Numbered from the stretch's first letter, positions 1-9,055 are shown. The stretch: DNA of 64,000 bases from an uncultured Saprospiraceae bacterium (GCA_938045585.1 CALIAU010000022.1:1-64000); one strand, 5' to 3'. Numbers and translations: made by a program. Notes: a model not told the origin generated them from the letters alone.

Positions 1-1197
1 TGTCGGTGGTCTAGGGGCAATCGCAATATTGTTAATCATATACTTATCTGGATCTGATAAAAATTTGATCAGCTTAATGTAACTCATTAAGTGTATTCTT
101 ATCATTGAAGAGATTCCTGAGAAAGACCAATTTCTCTTCACTTTTGCTTTTATAATTTTTATTAACAGATCGGCAATCAAGGCACACCATACTTGTATTT
201 TTATTGTGTTTGCATTATCTCCAAGAAAATTCCTTAGTGGGTAATTTTGTTTGAGTCTTTTAAACAAAAGCTCTATTTGCCAACGACGTTTATAGATCAA
301 GGATATCGATTTAGCGGACAGCTTTCGGTTGTTGGTTATAAAATTAAAATGCTTCTTATTTTCCTTGTCATAAAACTTGACTAGCCTTGCTTTTGTCCTT
401 GGCTTTGTCCCTCTGCTGGTTCCGCCAAGTAGAATGTATTGATCACTTACTACTCCAGATTCAATGTCATTTTGTGTTATGTTTCTTTGTGAAACGATCT
501 CGTGTGGGCCGTTGTTTTTGAGTCTTGTAATCCAAGAAACTTTCTGCTTTTCCCATAAATCATATTGTACATAATTGATGTATCCCTTATCAAAAGTTAC
601 TATAGAACCCATGGGCAGCCTTAGTTTGTCTATGAAAAAGACATCACTACTCGCCGCATCTGTTAGTTTAACCAAGCACGGAACATCTTCTTCAGCCTTA
701 ATCATGGTATGTACTTTCATACCTCCTTTAGTCCTACCATCCATCCTACTTAACCCATTTGCTTTTAGTATCTCACTAAATAATTTTATGGTAGTCGAAT
801 CAATAATATATAGCTTATCAATCCATGAATTTCTTACTCGGCTGTCCGGTAAACTTTTTCTATATCTTCGAAATAAAGACATATAGATTGCTTCAAATAC
901 TTTATGGTTTCGATTTGCATTCGCTTCTGACAAAGTGCTTCTTCTTGGACAGTAAGTCATGCCTAAATGATTCAACTTATGCATGCTAGCCTGCATGCCC
1001 GTTGTTACTTCGCGCAATGAGGTGCATCGTTGATAAATCGTATACAACATCGTTACTAGATGATCGTATGTCTTGAATTTCTTATAATATTTATCCGATT
1101 CGTGAGATTTAGCTAATCGCTGAATTTTACTCCTTTTTATCAAAGAAAGTACTTGGGTAAAGATCGGCTGTCCGGTAAAATATTCATCTTTGCTCAT
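1..1197 (-). CDS. IS4-family transposase (3' end cut by window edge)
   Basis: This is a DDE transposase that would cut and paste its own insertion sequence. The frame is open from an ATG at 1197 to the left edge, 399 codons with no internal stop. The N-terminal part resembles the DUF4372 domain common in Bacteroidota IS4 elements. The catalytic triad is visible as D133 (IIDSTT), D203 (FDKGY) and E309 in the IS4 signature Y302-(2)-R305-(3)-E309-(6)-K316 (YKRRWQIELLFKRLK). These proteins are usually about 380-420 residues, so little should be missing at the C-terminus. The gene looks intact, so the element could be active. Its right terminus lies about 80 bp upstream of the start codon, at the edge of a repeat array. 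The family is certain; the exact IS name is not known to me. Confidence 0.9.
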   Translation of the reverse strand, partial: MSKDEYFTGQPIFTQVLSLIKRSKIQRLAKSHESDKYYKKFKTYDHLVTMLYTIYQRCTSLREVTTGMQASMHKLNHLGMTYCPRRSTLSEANANRNHKVFEAIYMSLFRRYRKSLPDSRVRNSWIDKLYIIDSTTIKLFSEILKANGLSRMDGRTKGGMKVHTMIKAEEDVPCLVKLTDAASSDVFFIDKLRLPMGSIVTFDKGYINYVQYDLWEKQKVSWITRLKNNGPHEIVSQRNITQNDIESGVVSDQYILLGGTSRGTKPRTKARLVKFYDKENKKHFNFITNNRKLSAKSISLIYKRRWQIELLFKRLKQNYPLRNFLGDNANTIKIQVWCALIADLLIKIIKAKVKRNWSFSGISSMIRIHLMSYIKLIKFLSDPDKYMINNIAIAPRPPT

Positions 1198-1284
1198 GGT
1201 GTATTTGTTTGTGTAGTTACTACAAATATCACCTTTGGCCGGGATTATCTTTAATCTCGGCCACTTTAACCGGACACCAATGAC
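1198..1284. mobile_element. Right terminal region of the IS4-type element
   Basis: Between the transposase start and the repeat array lies a hairpin, GGCCGGGATTA (1237-1247) paired with TAATCTCGGCC (1252-1262), with one G-T pair and a 4-nt loop. It is followed by TTTAACCGGACACCAATGA (about 1265-1283). A hairpin inside the terminus is typical of elements that block read-through into the transposase gene. The exact end and the target duplication cannot be fixed because the left end is outside the window. Related words (GGCTGTCCGGTAAA) occur inside the gene at about 841 and 1166 and may be coincidental. Confidence 0.55.
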
Positions 1285-1560
1285 TTGTACCTACGAATCC
1301 ATATTCTATTCCCGCTATGTAAGTTCACACCTCACGATTAGTAGGTTGTACCTACGAATCCATATTCTATTCCCGCTATGTAAGTTCACACCTCACGATT
1401 AGTAGGTTGTACCTACGAATCCATATCCTATCTCGCATTTATAGTTCACACTGCGCTATTCGTAGGTTGTACCTACGAATCCATATCCCATCTCGCATTT
1501 ATAGTTCACACTGCGCTATTCGTAGGTTGCACCTACGAATCCATATCCTGCCACGCTTTT
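1285..1560. repeat. Family-1 repeat block R1: 60/61-bp tandem array of a palindromic unit
   Basis: The word TTGTACCTACGAATCC (TTGCACC.. in the last copy) recurs at 1285, 1346, 1407, 1467 and 1527, a period of 61, 61, 60 and 60 bp. The linkers between copies (CGCTATGTAAGTTCACACCTCACGATT or CGCATTTATAGTTCACACTGCGCTATT types) are also nearly identical, so this is a true tandem array. Complete copies carry the palindrome ATTCGTAGGT-TGT-ACCTACGAAT; the first copy lacks its left arm at the IS boundary. The array ends about 60 bp before kdsA. Confidence 0.9.
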
Positions 1561-1622
1561 CATGTTTTGCAACTACCCATCCACATGCACACCCATATCC
1601 ACAAAAACCTTACTTTTACATC

Positions 1623-2429
1623 ATGTCAACATTAAACTATTCGCAACTAGGAAAAGAAAAACTCTTGCTCATTGCAGGTCCCTGCGTGATCGAAGACGAA
1701 AGTTCGCCTATAGACTTAGCTGAGGGAATATTAGAACAAATTGAAGGACTCGATGTAGAATTTGTTTTTAAGGCGTCGTATAGAAAAGCAAATCGATCTT
1801 CTTTACATTCGTTTACCGGGATCGGGGATGAGAAAGCTCTGAATGTGTTAAATGACATCAAAGAAAAATTTAAAGTACCAATCACGACAGATATTCATGC
1901 ACGCGATGAGGCAGCATGGGCCGCTGAAGTGGTAGACATCTTGCAAATACCTGCCTTCTTGTGCAGACAGACAGCCTTACTCTTAGCAGCAGGAGAAACA
2001 GGAAAGATAATCAATGTAAAAAAAGGCCAATTCTTATCACCTGAATCTATGCAGTTTATTGTGGAGAAATTAAGGTCAGTAAACGAACAGGTAATTCTGA
2101 CTGAACGCGGAGTGAGTTTTGGCTACCAAGATTTATTAGTGGATGTGCGTTCTATTCCTAAGATGCAAAAGACAAAGGCACCGGTCGTCATGGATTGTAC
2201 ACACGCGCTGCAAAAACCAAATCAAACGAAAGGAGTAACGGGGGGCGAACCTGAAATGATTGCCACCATTGCCAAAGCTGCAGTTGCAGTAGGTGCAGAT
2301 GGCCTTTTTATAGAATGCCACCCAGAACCTGCACGGGCAAAATCGGATGGAGCGAACATGTTAGAACTGAGTAAGTTGAGATCAGTGCTTACAGAGGTTC
2401 TTAAAATTAGAAAGGCACTGCAATCTTAG
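1623..2429 (+). CDS. kdsA: 3-deoxy-8-phosphooctulonate synthase
   Basis: KdsA condenses phosphoenolpyruvate with arabinose 5-phosphate to KDO 8-phosphate, the first committed cytoplasmic step of KDO synthesis for lipopolysaccharide inner core. The protein is 268 residues, the usual length, and has the GPCVIED opening, the KASYRKANRSS phosphate-binding region, DIHA, and the C-terminal ECHPEP segment typical of the family. The frame stays open upstream to 1407, but that part only translates the tandem repeat, so I place the start at the ATG at 1623 (MSTLNYSQ). The next gene starts 1 base after the stop, so the two are co-transcribed. No KDO transferase or other LPS gene lies nearby in the window. 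Confidence 0.95.
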   Translation: MSTLNYSQLGKEKLLLIAGPCVIEDESSPIDLAEGILEQIEGLDVEFVFKASYRKANRSSLHSFTGIGDEKALNVLNDIKEKFKVPITTDIHARDEAAWAAEVVDILQIPAFLCRQTALLLAAGETGKIINVKKGQFLSPESMQFIVEKLRSVNEQVILTERGVSFGYQDLLVDVRSIPKMQKTKAPVVMDCTHALQKPNQTKGVTGGEPEMIATIAKAAVAVGADGLFIECHPEPARAKSDGANMLELSKLRSVLTEVLKIRKALQS

Positions 2430-2430
2430 T

Positions 2431-3978
2431 ATGGCAGATATTGTAGAAATAAAATTAGCACCGGAACATATCAATGATCTGGATTACATTACGACTTTAC
2501 TTGTCAAAAAAGTGAAGGGCTTCCAGGGAGGCGATTGGTATATCCTACGAAAGTCCATTGATGCACGAAAGAAGAATCCATTTTATTTGCTTAGAATTCA
2601 ATTGGGAAAGAGGGAAGAAAGAATTTCTTTTAAAACCTCCATTAGAAGCAAGAGTGTACATGGAGCTAAGCCTATCCATATCATAGGTGCAGGACCTGCG
2701 GGTTATTTTGCTGCCTTAGAATGTATTCACTTAGGACGTAAACCTATCGTCTACGATAGAGGCAAAGACGTACAAAGAAGACGAAGAGATCTCAAAGCAA
2801 TACAACAAGACCATACTGTGAATCCGCATTCTAACTATTGCTTTGGAGAGGGTGGTGCAGGGACTTATTCCGATGGTAAACTGTATACACGTTCGCATAA
2901 AAGAGGGAAGATAGAAACAGTCTTGCAAATCCTACATGACCATGGTGCACAGGAAGATATTCTTATGGATGCCCATCCTCATATTGGTTCCAATAAACTG
3001 CCAAAGATTATTGCCGAACTGCGTGAGAGTATTTTACAAGCGGGAGGAGAAGTACATTTTGATGCCTTTGTAACAGATATTGAAATAGTAGATGGTAGTG
3101 TACAATCTATACGCTTAGAAGAGGGAGCACAAATTCCTGTCGATGATCTTGTACTTGCAACGGGACACTCTGCGCGCGATATATTTTATCTTTTGAATAA
3201 CAAAGGCATACGCATTGAAGCAAAAGATTTTGCCCTTGGAATCCGAATAGAACATCCGCAAGACTTTGTAGATCTGCGCCAGTATAATATATCCCCACGG
3301 CCTGAAAATTTGCCCGCCGCACCATACCGACTCAATACACAGGTAGATGATCAGGGTGTCTTTTCTTTCTGTATGTGTCCAGGCGGTCTCATTGTTCCAG
3401 CAGCAACCTCTCCAGGTGAATTAGTAGTGAATGGCATGAGTTTGTCCAAGCGCGATTCTCCCTTTGCAAATTCAGGACTAGTGACCTCTGTTTCTGTGGA
3501 CGAATTAAATAAAGAAGGATATACAGGTGTTTTTGCCTGCCTTGATTTTCAAAAAGAAATAGAGCAAGGCTTATTTGCTTATGGAGATGGTTCACAAAAA
3601 ATACCAGCCCAGCGAGTGCAAGATTTTGTACAGGGTGTTATTTCTGCAGACCTTCCCAAATCATCCTATATACCAGGAATGTATTCTGCACCTCTACACG
3701 ATCTACTTCCAGACTTCATATACAAGCGTCTGAGACAAGGCATCATCGATTTTGATGCGAAGATGAAACACTATCTGCATCCTGAAGCCATAGTGGTAGG
3801 AGTGGAGTCCAGAACGAGTTCGCCCATACGTATTCCTCGTGACAGAGAAACCTGTCAACATCCTCAGGTCAATGGTTTATTTCCATGTGGAGAAGGTGCT
3901 GGTTATGCGGGTGGAATTCTCAGTGCCTGTATGGATGGTATGCGTGTTGCGCGTGCTGTAGCTCAGATTGTAATTTAA
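2431..3978 (+). CDS. NAD(P)/FAD-dependent dehydrogenase (COG2509 type)
   Basis: This 515-residue protein belongs to the uncharacterised FAD-dependent dehydrogenase family COG2509. An N-terminal region of about 80 residues precedes a Rossmann FAD site (IIGAGPAGYFAALE, near residues 83-97). After this come the conserved GEGGAGTYSDGKLYTR segment, VLATGHSARD, FCMCPGG and a C-terminal PCGEGAGYAGGI flavin-contact motif. The length and motif order match full-length members. The true substrate is unknown for the family, so no reaction is assigned. It directly follows kdsA with a single base between them, but nothing ties its chemistry to KDO synthesis; such pairing may only reflect shared transcription. 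Confidence 0.85.
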   Translation: MADIVEIKLAPEHINDLDYITTLLVKKVKGFQGGDWYILRKSIDARKKNPFYLLRIQLGKREERISFKTSIRSKSVHGAKPIHIIGAGPAGYFAALECIHLGRKPIVYDRGKDVQRRRRDLKAIQQDHTVNPHSNYCFGEGGAGTYSDGKLYTRSHKRGKIETVLQILHDHGAQEDILMDAHPHIGSNKLPKIIAELRESILQAGGEVHFDAFVTDIEIVDGSVQSIRLEEGAQIPVDDLVLATGHSARDIFYLLNNKGIRIEAKDFALGIRIEHPQDFVDLRQYNISPRPENLPAAPYRLNTQVDDQGVFSFCMCPGGLIVPAATSPGELVVNGMSLSKRDSPFANSGLVTSVSVDELNKEGYTGVFACLDFQKEIEQGLFAYGDGSQKIPAQRVQDFVQGVISADLPKSSYIPGMYSAPLHDLLPDFIYKRLRQGIIDFDAKMKHYLHPEAIVVGVESRTSSPIRIPRDRETCQHPQVNGLFPCGEGAGYAGGILSACMDGMRVARAVAQIVI

Positions 3979-4052
3979 ATATTTTACCATTTTAGCAAAT
4001 ACATGATTTAATTCTGTATTTTAATCAGCTCATAATCATTCAATTGCCCTGC

Positions 4053-4940
4053 ATGATAAAACGACTACTCCGCATTAGCCTTATTGTCTTTCTAATTTTT
4101 GGCTTTTATGCCGCTAGAAACTATTACTATCGATACCAAGAACAAAAAGCACGCGATGCGTATATAGAAAATATAGTGGATACTTCTACACCTACAGTAT
4201 CCGTACTCCGAGATTCTATTTTTATTGATTACCAAAACGAAAAACGTACCATCCACGTCTATGTACCACCTAACTATACGGAAGATTCATTAACAAGGTA
4301 TCCGGTCATTTATATGATGGATGGAGAGTCATCCTTTAACGATATGGAGAATATGGCTCCAGAATGGGAAATAGATGAAGTAATAAATGCAGCAGCAGCT
4401 GCAGGTAAGCAAACTGCAATAGTCATAGGAATAGAACAATCCAAAGAGCGCGATAATGAATATACACCCTTTGTCATAGATGATGTACCCAAAGCCCATG
4501 GTACAGAATTTGCAAATTGGCTAGCTACAGACCTTAAGAATTGGGTAGATACAAACTATCGAACGCAAACAGAAGCCACAGCAACATCAATAGGGGGTAT
4601 ATCACGCTCAGGCATGATGGCATATTTTATACTCATGCAACATCCAGATGTGTTTGGGAATGCCCTAGTCCAGTCTCCCTCCATGTGGGTAGATTATGAC
4701 CGGCTCTTTGCTATGGAAATATCCGATGAAGACTTACAAGACAAAAAAATATTTGTAAGTGTAGGTCAGTACGAAGGCAATGCAATGATTTCATTTGCAG
4801 AAGATGTGTATAAGAAGTTTAAGGATAGAGGTCTTGATGCTGCGCATATCCACTATGAAATGATTCCTGATGAGTCACATTGGCATATGACCTGGCGCAA
4901 ATCATTTGCAAAAGCATATCCTTGGTTAATGGGTGGCTAA
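4053..4940 (+). CDS. Membrane-anchored or secreted esterase (enterochelin esterase/esterase D-like)
   Basis: This is an alpha/beta hydrolase of the putative esterase family that includes Fes and esterase D. An N-terminal hydrophobic stretch after MIKRLLR (residues about 6-22) looks like a signal anchor or signal peptide. The probable nucleophile is Ser184 in GISRSGM, and the C-terminal DESHWHMTW supplies a likely catalytic histidine. Strand and loop words YPVIYMMDGESSF and VIGIEQ are typical of the family. The frame also offers a TTG nine bases upstream (4044), but the ATG at 4053 directly precedes the hydrophobic segment, so I use it (295 residues). The substrate is unknown; there is no siderophore gene adjacent. 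It stands alone on this strand. Confidence 0.75.
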   Translation: MIKRLLRISLIVFLIFGFYAARNYYYRYQEQKARDAYIENIVDTSTPTVSVLRDSIFIDYQNEKRTIHVYVPPNYTEDSLTRYPVIYMMDGESSFNDMENMAPEWEIDEVINAAAAAGKQTAIVIGIEQSKERDNEYTPFVIDDVPKAHGTEFANWLATDLKNWVDTNYRTQTEATATSIGGISRSGMMAYFILMQHPDVFGNALVQSPSMWVDYDRLFAMEISDEDLQDKKIFVSVGQYEGNAMISFAEDVYKKFKDRGLDAAHIHYEMIPDESHWHMTWRKSFAKAYPWLMGG

Positions 4941-5374
4941 GCCTTCTAAGTCTTTTTTAGTCTAAATGAAGACCTAAGCATATTCCAATAAAAAAGGAGC
5001 GAGGAATTTCTTCCCCGCTCACAAAAAAAAGGGTGCTCCTCCACACTATTCGTGTAGAGGTTTCTCATAAATTAGATTTTTATTCTGCATTAGATTCTAT
5101 GAACTAACACATCAGCATTATAAGTATAGGGAGTTTTTTTATTTGGTGTAAACGTAAGAGGCTACGACTAGTTCCAAGGGTGTTTTGTAATTGCTTTCAT
5201 TCTAATTACATCCTTAAGACGAGAAGAAGACCTTTAGACACATGTATATGTACTCTTTTGAATACTAGCTTACAAAGCTTGTTGGAATTATAAACTAAGC
5301 GACAATTAGAGTAGTTGAAAAAAAGAGTGGGAAATCTAAGTAATGTGGAGCCTGTAATTGTTTGCCATCTACTC
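4941..5374. other. 434-bp intergenic gap with overlapping hairpins, otherwise nothing recognised
   Basis: This gap lies between the convergent ends of the esterase and the DUF1080 gene. Apart from hairpins between 4985 and 5062 (listed separately) I see no convincing gene, RNA or repeat. A weak short reading frame at 5206-5394 on the minus strand has no recognisable content and overlaps the DUF1080 gene. Confidence 0.5.
4985..5030 (-). terminator. Possible intrinsic terminator for the DUF1080 transcript
   Basis: On the minus strand GAGCGGGGAAGAAATTCCTCGCTC (4997-5020) forms a stem with one mismatch and is followed by CCTTTTTTATT. An alternative pairing AGGAGC (4995-5000) with GCTCCT (5035-5040) is mutually exclusive with it. 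The site is 340 bp beyond the DUF1080 stop codon, so assignment to that transcript is tentative. Confidence 0.4.
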
Positions 5375-6583
5375 TTAGTTAAGTATTTTCGCACTGCGTA
5401 TGTAGGCGCCTCCTCCTAGATTATTAAAAGAAATAGTGTTTTTATCTTTTAGATTTCCTACATCTTTTATCTCATAATCTAGAACAAGAGAGTTGTTTAG
5501 CCAATGCTGTACTGAACCTGCCTTGACAATAATATGGACTTGAGACCATTGATTGAAATATCTCACTGGTTTGTCTTTCTCTGGATTAGATAGGTTTTGT
5601 GCCTGCAATCTGTCATACAGCCCTCCAGTCTTATGTCCCTTCTTTTTCATATTGCTTCTATTGATATCATCAAGAATAGCATATGCTAATAATGTCTTGC
5701 CTGTTTTGTCTTGACCATATTCTATGGTTGCAGCCTCTCGTTTATTCACCTTATATTCTAGCTTGAGTTCAAAGTCACCCTCTACCTCTCCAAGCATTAC
5801 TTTGTTCTTCAGTTTCTCCCTGCCAGTGAATTGCTCACCCGCTAGTTTCCATCCTTCTTGGACTTCTCGCTCGCTCAATACATTATGTAATAAATTGATT
5901 TCTGGATCAGAATCTGCAATAGGCATCCTATGTGCATCAAAATTTCGTGTTACCAAGCGAATATTTTTCCACTGCACCTGGGTACCTGCTAAATCTTCTT
6001 TGCCAATATCATGTACCTGAAAACCAATGAATCCAGCATAACTTGCAGTGTCTAACAAGTTGGCAGTGTTGACTCCATTAATCCATACCCGGATACTATT
6101 GCCTATGGCCTCTATATGATAAGCATTCCATTCGTCATTTTTAAATGCTGACCTGGCCTTTTCATTATGTGCTAAGCTGTGAATCCATCCTCGTCTGTTC
6201 TCTTCATAAATACCTCCACTCCATGCACGTGCACTTGGGTCTATTTCTACTTGAAGTCCCGCTACTGTTTCACGCCCTTTTACACTGACAGAATCACTTC
6301 TTATCTGTACACCTGAATTTAAACGCGGATCAATGGAAACCTGAAAGTCTAAAATAAAATCTTTGTACAAGGCTTTAGTACATAGGAAGGTATTGGGTGT
6401 ACCACTCTTAGAATACCCAGTGAGAATGCCATTCTCTAATTTGAATTCTGCATTCCCACCTCTCTGTATCATGTGATTTAGACTTGTATCTTCTAGCAAG
6501 TCGATGATGTTTTTTTGTACTACGGGTTCTGACTTACAGCCCAGTAAACACACTATAACAAATAAGAAGCAAATTCTAAACAT
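5375..6583 (-). CDS. Lipoprotein with two DUF1080 (3-keto-disaccharide hydrolase-like) domains
   Basis: The 402-residue protein starts with a lipoprotein signal (lipobox CLLGC, Cys16). It then carries a DUF1080 domain (about 25-210: FKLENGILTGY, LDFQVSIDPRLNSGVQIRS, WNAYHIEAIGNSIRVWINGV, GFIGFQVHD). A second, more diverged copy follows (about 235-400: EGWKLAGEQF, GDFELKLEYKV, WSQVHIIVKAGSVQHWLNN, GGGAYIRSAKI). DUF1080 proteins are concanavalin-like folds, some of which hydrolyse 3-keto-glycosides. Placement in the periplasm or on the membrane is inferred from the lipobox. It is divergent, with 73 bp between starts, from a dehydrogenase/cytochrome gene. That fits a sugar-oxidation pathway in which a 3-keto sugar is made and then hydrolysed, but the substrate is not shown by the sequence. 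Confidence 0.8.
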   Translation of the reverse strand: MFRICFLFVIVCLLGCKSEPVVQKNIIDLLEDTSLNHMIQRGGNAEFKLENGILTGYSKSGTPNTFLCTKALYKDFILDFQVSIDPRLNSGVQIRSDSVSVKGRETVAGLQVEIDPSARAWSGGIYEENRRGWIHSLAHNEKARSAFKNDEWNAYHIEAIGNSIRVWINGVNTANLLDTASYAGFIGFQVHDIGKEDLAGTQVQWKNIRLVTRNFDAHRMPIADSDPEINLLHNVLSEREVQEGWKLAGEQFTGREKLKNKVMLGEVEGDFELKLEYKVNKREAATIEYGQDKTGKTLLAYAILDDINRSNMKKKGHKTGGLYDRLQAQNLSNPEKDKPVRYFNQWSQVHIIVKAGSVQHWLNNSLVLDYEIKDVGNLKDKNTISFNNLGGGAYIRSAKILN

Positions 6584-6656
6584 ATTCGAAAATATGAATT
6601 AATATTTTTTAAAAACTAATTTTCTATAATCATTCACGCTTATTGTATATTTCGGT

Positions 6657-8888
6657 ATGCGATTACTTCCATTCATTATCTTATTATTCCTTGGCTCCTG
6701 TGCTTCTGAAAACAACAAGGAGATGGATGTTTTTAACATTCCTAAAGGAAAAACGCTGACGTGTATCGCTGAAGAGCCCATATTGAATGCGCCTGTTGCA
6801 ATCGACTTTGATGAACGTGGACGCATTTGGGTTTTAGAGATGCCTGCATATATGCCTAATGTAGATGGGAAAGGAGAAGATGAAGCCATAAATACAATTA
6901 AAATATTATCAGACACAGATGGGGATGGTAAAATAGATAGTGTAGATGTTTTTTTAGAAGACCTCGTATTACCTAGAACAATCTGCCTAGCCTATGGTGG
7001 TCTTATCTATGCTGAACCTCCTTTTTTATGGCATGTTGAAATAAATGATAACAAGCCTGCAAAGCGCACCCTTATTGATTCCAGTTATGCCGTCAACGGA
7101 AATGTAGAACATATGCCTAATTCCATTACTTGGAATATGGATAACTGGCTGTATAGTAGTAGTGCAAATACACGCTACAAACGAAAGAATGGAAAGTGGA
7201 TAAAAGAATATACTACACCGCGTGGTCAATGGGGCATGACGAAAGATAATTACGGCAGACTTATTTATAACAATAATGCTCTTTTGCTCGCGGGGGATAG
7301 AGTCATTCCCAATGCCTTATTTAGTAATCCCTACCTGAAACTGGAACAAAACAATTGGCAAATTCTGACTGACAACCAAAAAGTATATCCAGTGCAAGCA
7401 ACTGCTGTAAACAGAGGATATCAAGATGGAGTCCTGGATAAGGAGGGCAAACTTTTGGAAACAAGCTCTGCCTGCGCACCCGTGTATAATCGCGATGCCT
7501 TCGTAGATGATTGGGCACAAGCAGCATTTGTAGCTCTTCCAGAAATAAACGCGATTAAGAAGCTAAACATAAACCATACAGGATTTGATATCTCTGCAAA
7601 GGCAGACTCTGACAAGTCAGAATATCTAAGTTCGACCGACCAAGGTTTTCGCCCGGTACATTTAAAGTTTGGACCTGATGGAAATCTTTACATCGTTGAT
7701 ATGCATCGTGGAATAATTCAGCATAAGGCCTACATGACATCTTACCTAAAAGATATGATTGTGGAAAGAGAATTGGATGCTATAAAAGGGCAGGGGAGAA
7801 TCTACAAACTCTCTGCACCAGAAAATGAACTGCGTCCTCTGCATTATAATGTAGAGGACGATCCCATTTCTTATCTATGGTCTAATAATGCCTTTCTAAG
7901 GGATAAGGCACAACATACCATCGTTTACCAAAATAGGACAGAACTCATACCCAGATTAAAAGAGGTTCTATTCAAGGAACTGGGAGAGATAAATTTATTG
8001 CATACGCTCTGGACATTAGAAGGTCTAGGTGCTCTGACTGAATTCGAACTGATAAAATTATTAAACACACGATCCTCACATCTACGCTATCATGCGATGC
8101 ATATTCTTGCTGGGCGAACAAAAATTGTAAATAAAAAATGGTTACTCAGTGTTGTAAATAGCTTGTTGCGAAAAGAAGATCCAGAAATAGATTTTGCAAT
8201 AGCGAGTCATTTGGCAAGATTCAGACTAAGAGGGCCTATTCGCCTAGAACGTGATTATAGAAATATCTTAATGCGTAATGACACGAGTAAGTATTTTATA
8301 GAGGCTATTTTAGCAGATGCAGTTGCTTGGGAAAACCAAATGTATTCAAAATTTAAAGCAAGAAAGGATTCGACCTTTATTGATTTGCAAAATGGATTTG
8401 AGAATATTTTGAAAAGAAAAAAGAATAAGAATCCAGTGTACTATTACCAAGAGAATTTGCTTCTAGAAGATCGTAGAACAGTAGGCATGGAATTGTATAA
8501 TGGCTTTTGTGCGTCTTGTCATGGAATAGATGGGGCAGGTATTAAGAATATTGGTCCGCCCTTAGCAGATACTGATTTTGCCTCAGGAGATGATACAAAA
8601 TTGATCTTAGCTACCTTACATGGTATAAACGGTCCCCTGCATATTAACGGTGAGAAGTATACATTTAATAACGGTATGGTGGGTGTGCATGAAAACGACC
8701 TACTCAACGATGCCGATATCAATGATATTCTTAATTACATCCGTAATGCCTTTAACTCTGCGCCCTACACAGTAACAGAAGATAAAGTATGCATGCTGCG
8801 CAACTTCCCTCCTCCAAATGGTCAGGTATTTACTGAAGAGTCTCTAGAAGAAATGGTGAAGGAGGTGAAGAGAAATCTCACAAACTGA
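6657..8888 (+). CDS. Membrane-bound dehydrogenase-domain lipoprotein with C-terminal cytochrome c
   Basis: This 743-residue lipoprotein (lipobox LFLGSC, Cys15) has three parts. Residues about 25-380 form a beta-propeller of the membrane-bound dehydrogenase type (TIGR02604-like: VAIDFDERGRIWVLEMPAY, DGDGKIDSVDVFLEDL, HMPNSITWNMDNWLY, LKFGPDGNLYIVDMHRG). Residues about 390-590 are helical and HEAT-like. Residues about 600-740 form a cytochrome c domain with the haem motif CASCH. Such proteins are thought to oxidise sugars or polyols and pass electrons to haem, but the cofactor of the propeller is not established. The divergent neighbour encodes DUF1080 domains, a frequent companion in 3-keto-sugar pathways. 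The ATG at 6657 precedes the lipoprotein signal directly. Confidence 0.8.
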   Translation: MRLLPFIILLFLGSCASENNKEMDVFNIPKGKTLTCIAEEPILNAPVAIDFDERGRIWVLEMPAYMPNVDGKGEDEAINTIKILSDTDGDGKIDSVDVFLEDLVLPRTICLAYGGLIYAEPPFLWHVEINDNKPAKRTLIDSSYAVNGNVEHMPNSITWNMDNWLYSSSANTRYKRKNGKWIKEYTTPRGQWGMTKDNYGRLIYNNNALLLAGDRVIPNALFSNPYLKLEQNNWQILTDNQKVYPVQATAVNRGYQDGVLDKEGKLLETSSACAPVYNRDAFVDDWAQAAFVALPEINAIKKLNINHTGFDISAKADSDKSEYLSSTDQGFRPVHLKFGPDGNLYIVDMHRGIIQHKAYMTSYLKDMIVERELDAIKGQGRIYKLSAPENELRPLHYNVEDDPISYLWSNNAFLRDKAQHTIVYQNRTELIPRLKEVLFKELGEINLLHTLWTLEGLGALTEFELIKLLNTRSSHLRYHAMHILAGRTKIVNKKWLLSVVNSLLRKEDPEIDFAIASHLARFRLRGPIRLERDYRNILMRNDTSKYFIEAILADAVAWENQMYSKFKARKDSTFIDLQNGFENILKRKKNKNPVYYYQENLLLEDRRTVGMELYNGFCASCHGIDGAGIKNIGPPLADTDFASGDDTKLILATLHGINGPLHINGEKYTFNNGMVGVHENDLLNDADINDILNYIRNAFNSAPYTVTEDKVCMLRNFPPPNGQVFTEESLEEMVKEVKRNLTN

Positions 8889-8897
8889 ATAATATAA

Positions 8898-8943
8898 AGT
8901 CTGAAGTCAAAATCTAGTGTCTAGCGTCTAAAATCTAGCGTCT
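8898..8943. repeat. Short degenerate repeat of (A)TCTAGCGTCT words
   Basis: The text reads GTCTGAAGTC.. AATCTAGTGTCTAGCGTCTA.. AATCTAGCGTCT, a degenerate string of 7-12 bp words. The same words recur at 33297-33335 downstream of yaaA, so they form a small dispersed repeat. Confidence 0.55.
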
Positions 8944-9055
8944 TTACAAAACACTACAGTTCAACTTAGATTTTCTACAACTCACAAGTATTCCCTTTCA
9001 TCACAAGAAGTTTTAAGCCATATTTGAAATACATTCAACACAACAAATTTTTATT

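Noticed and set aside
575-886. Plus-strand gene inside the transposase
   Set aside because: It is a shadow of the intact minus-strand transposase, whose frame has all catalytic residues.
1285-1560. CRISPR array, because of regular 60/61-bp spacing and palindromic repeats
   Set aside because: The segments between palindromes are nearly identical rather than unique spacers, and no cas gene is nearby.
1407-1622. N-terminal extension of KdsA
   Set aside because: The residues are a translation of the tandem repeat (recurring YLRIHI..CAIRR); the family N-terminus starts at 1623.
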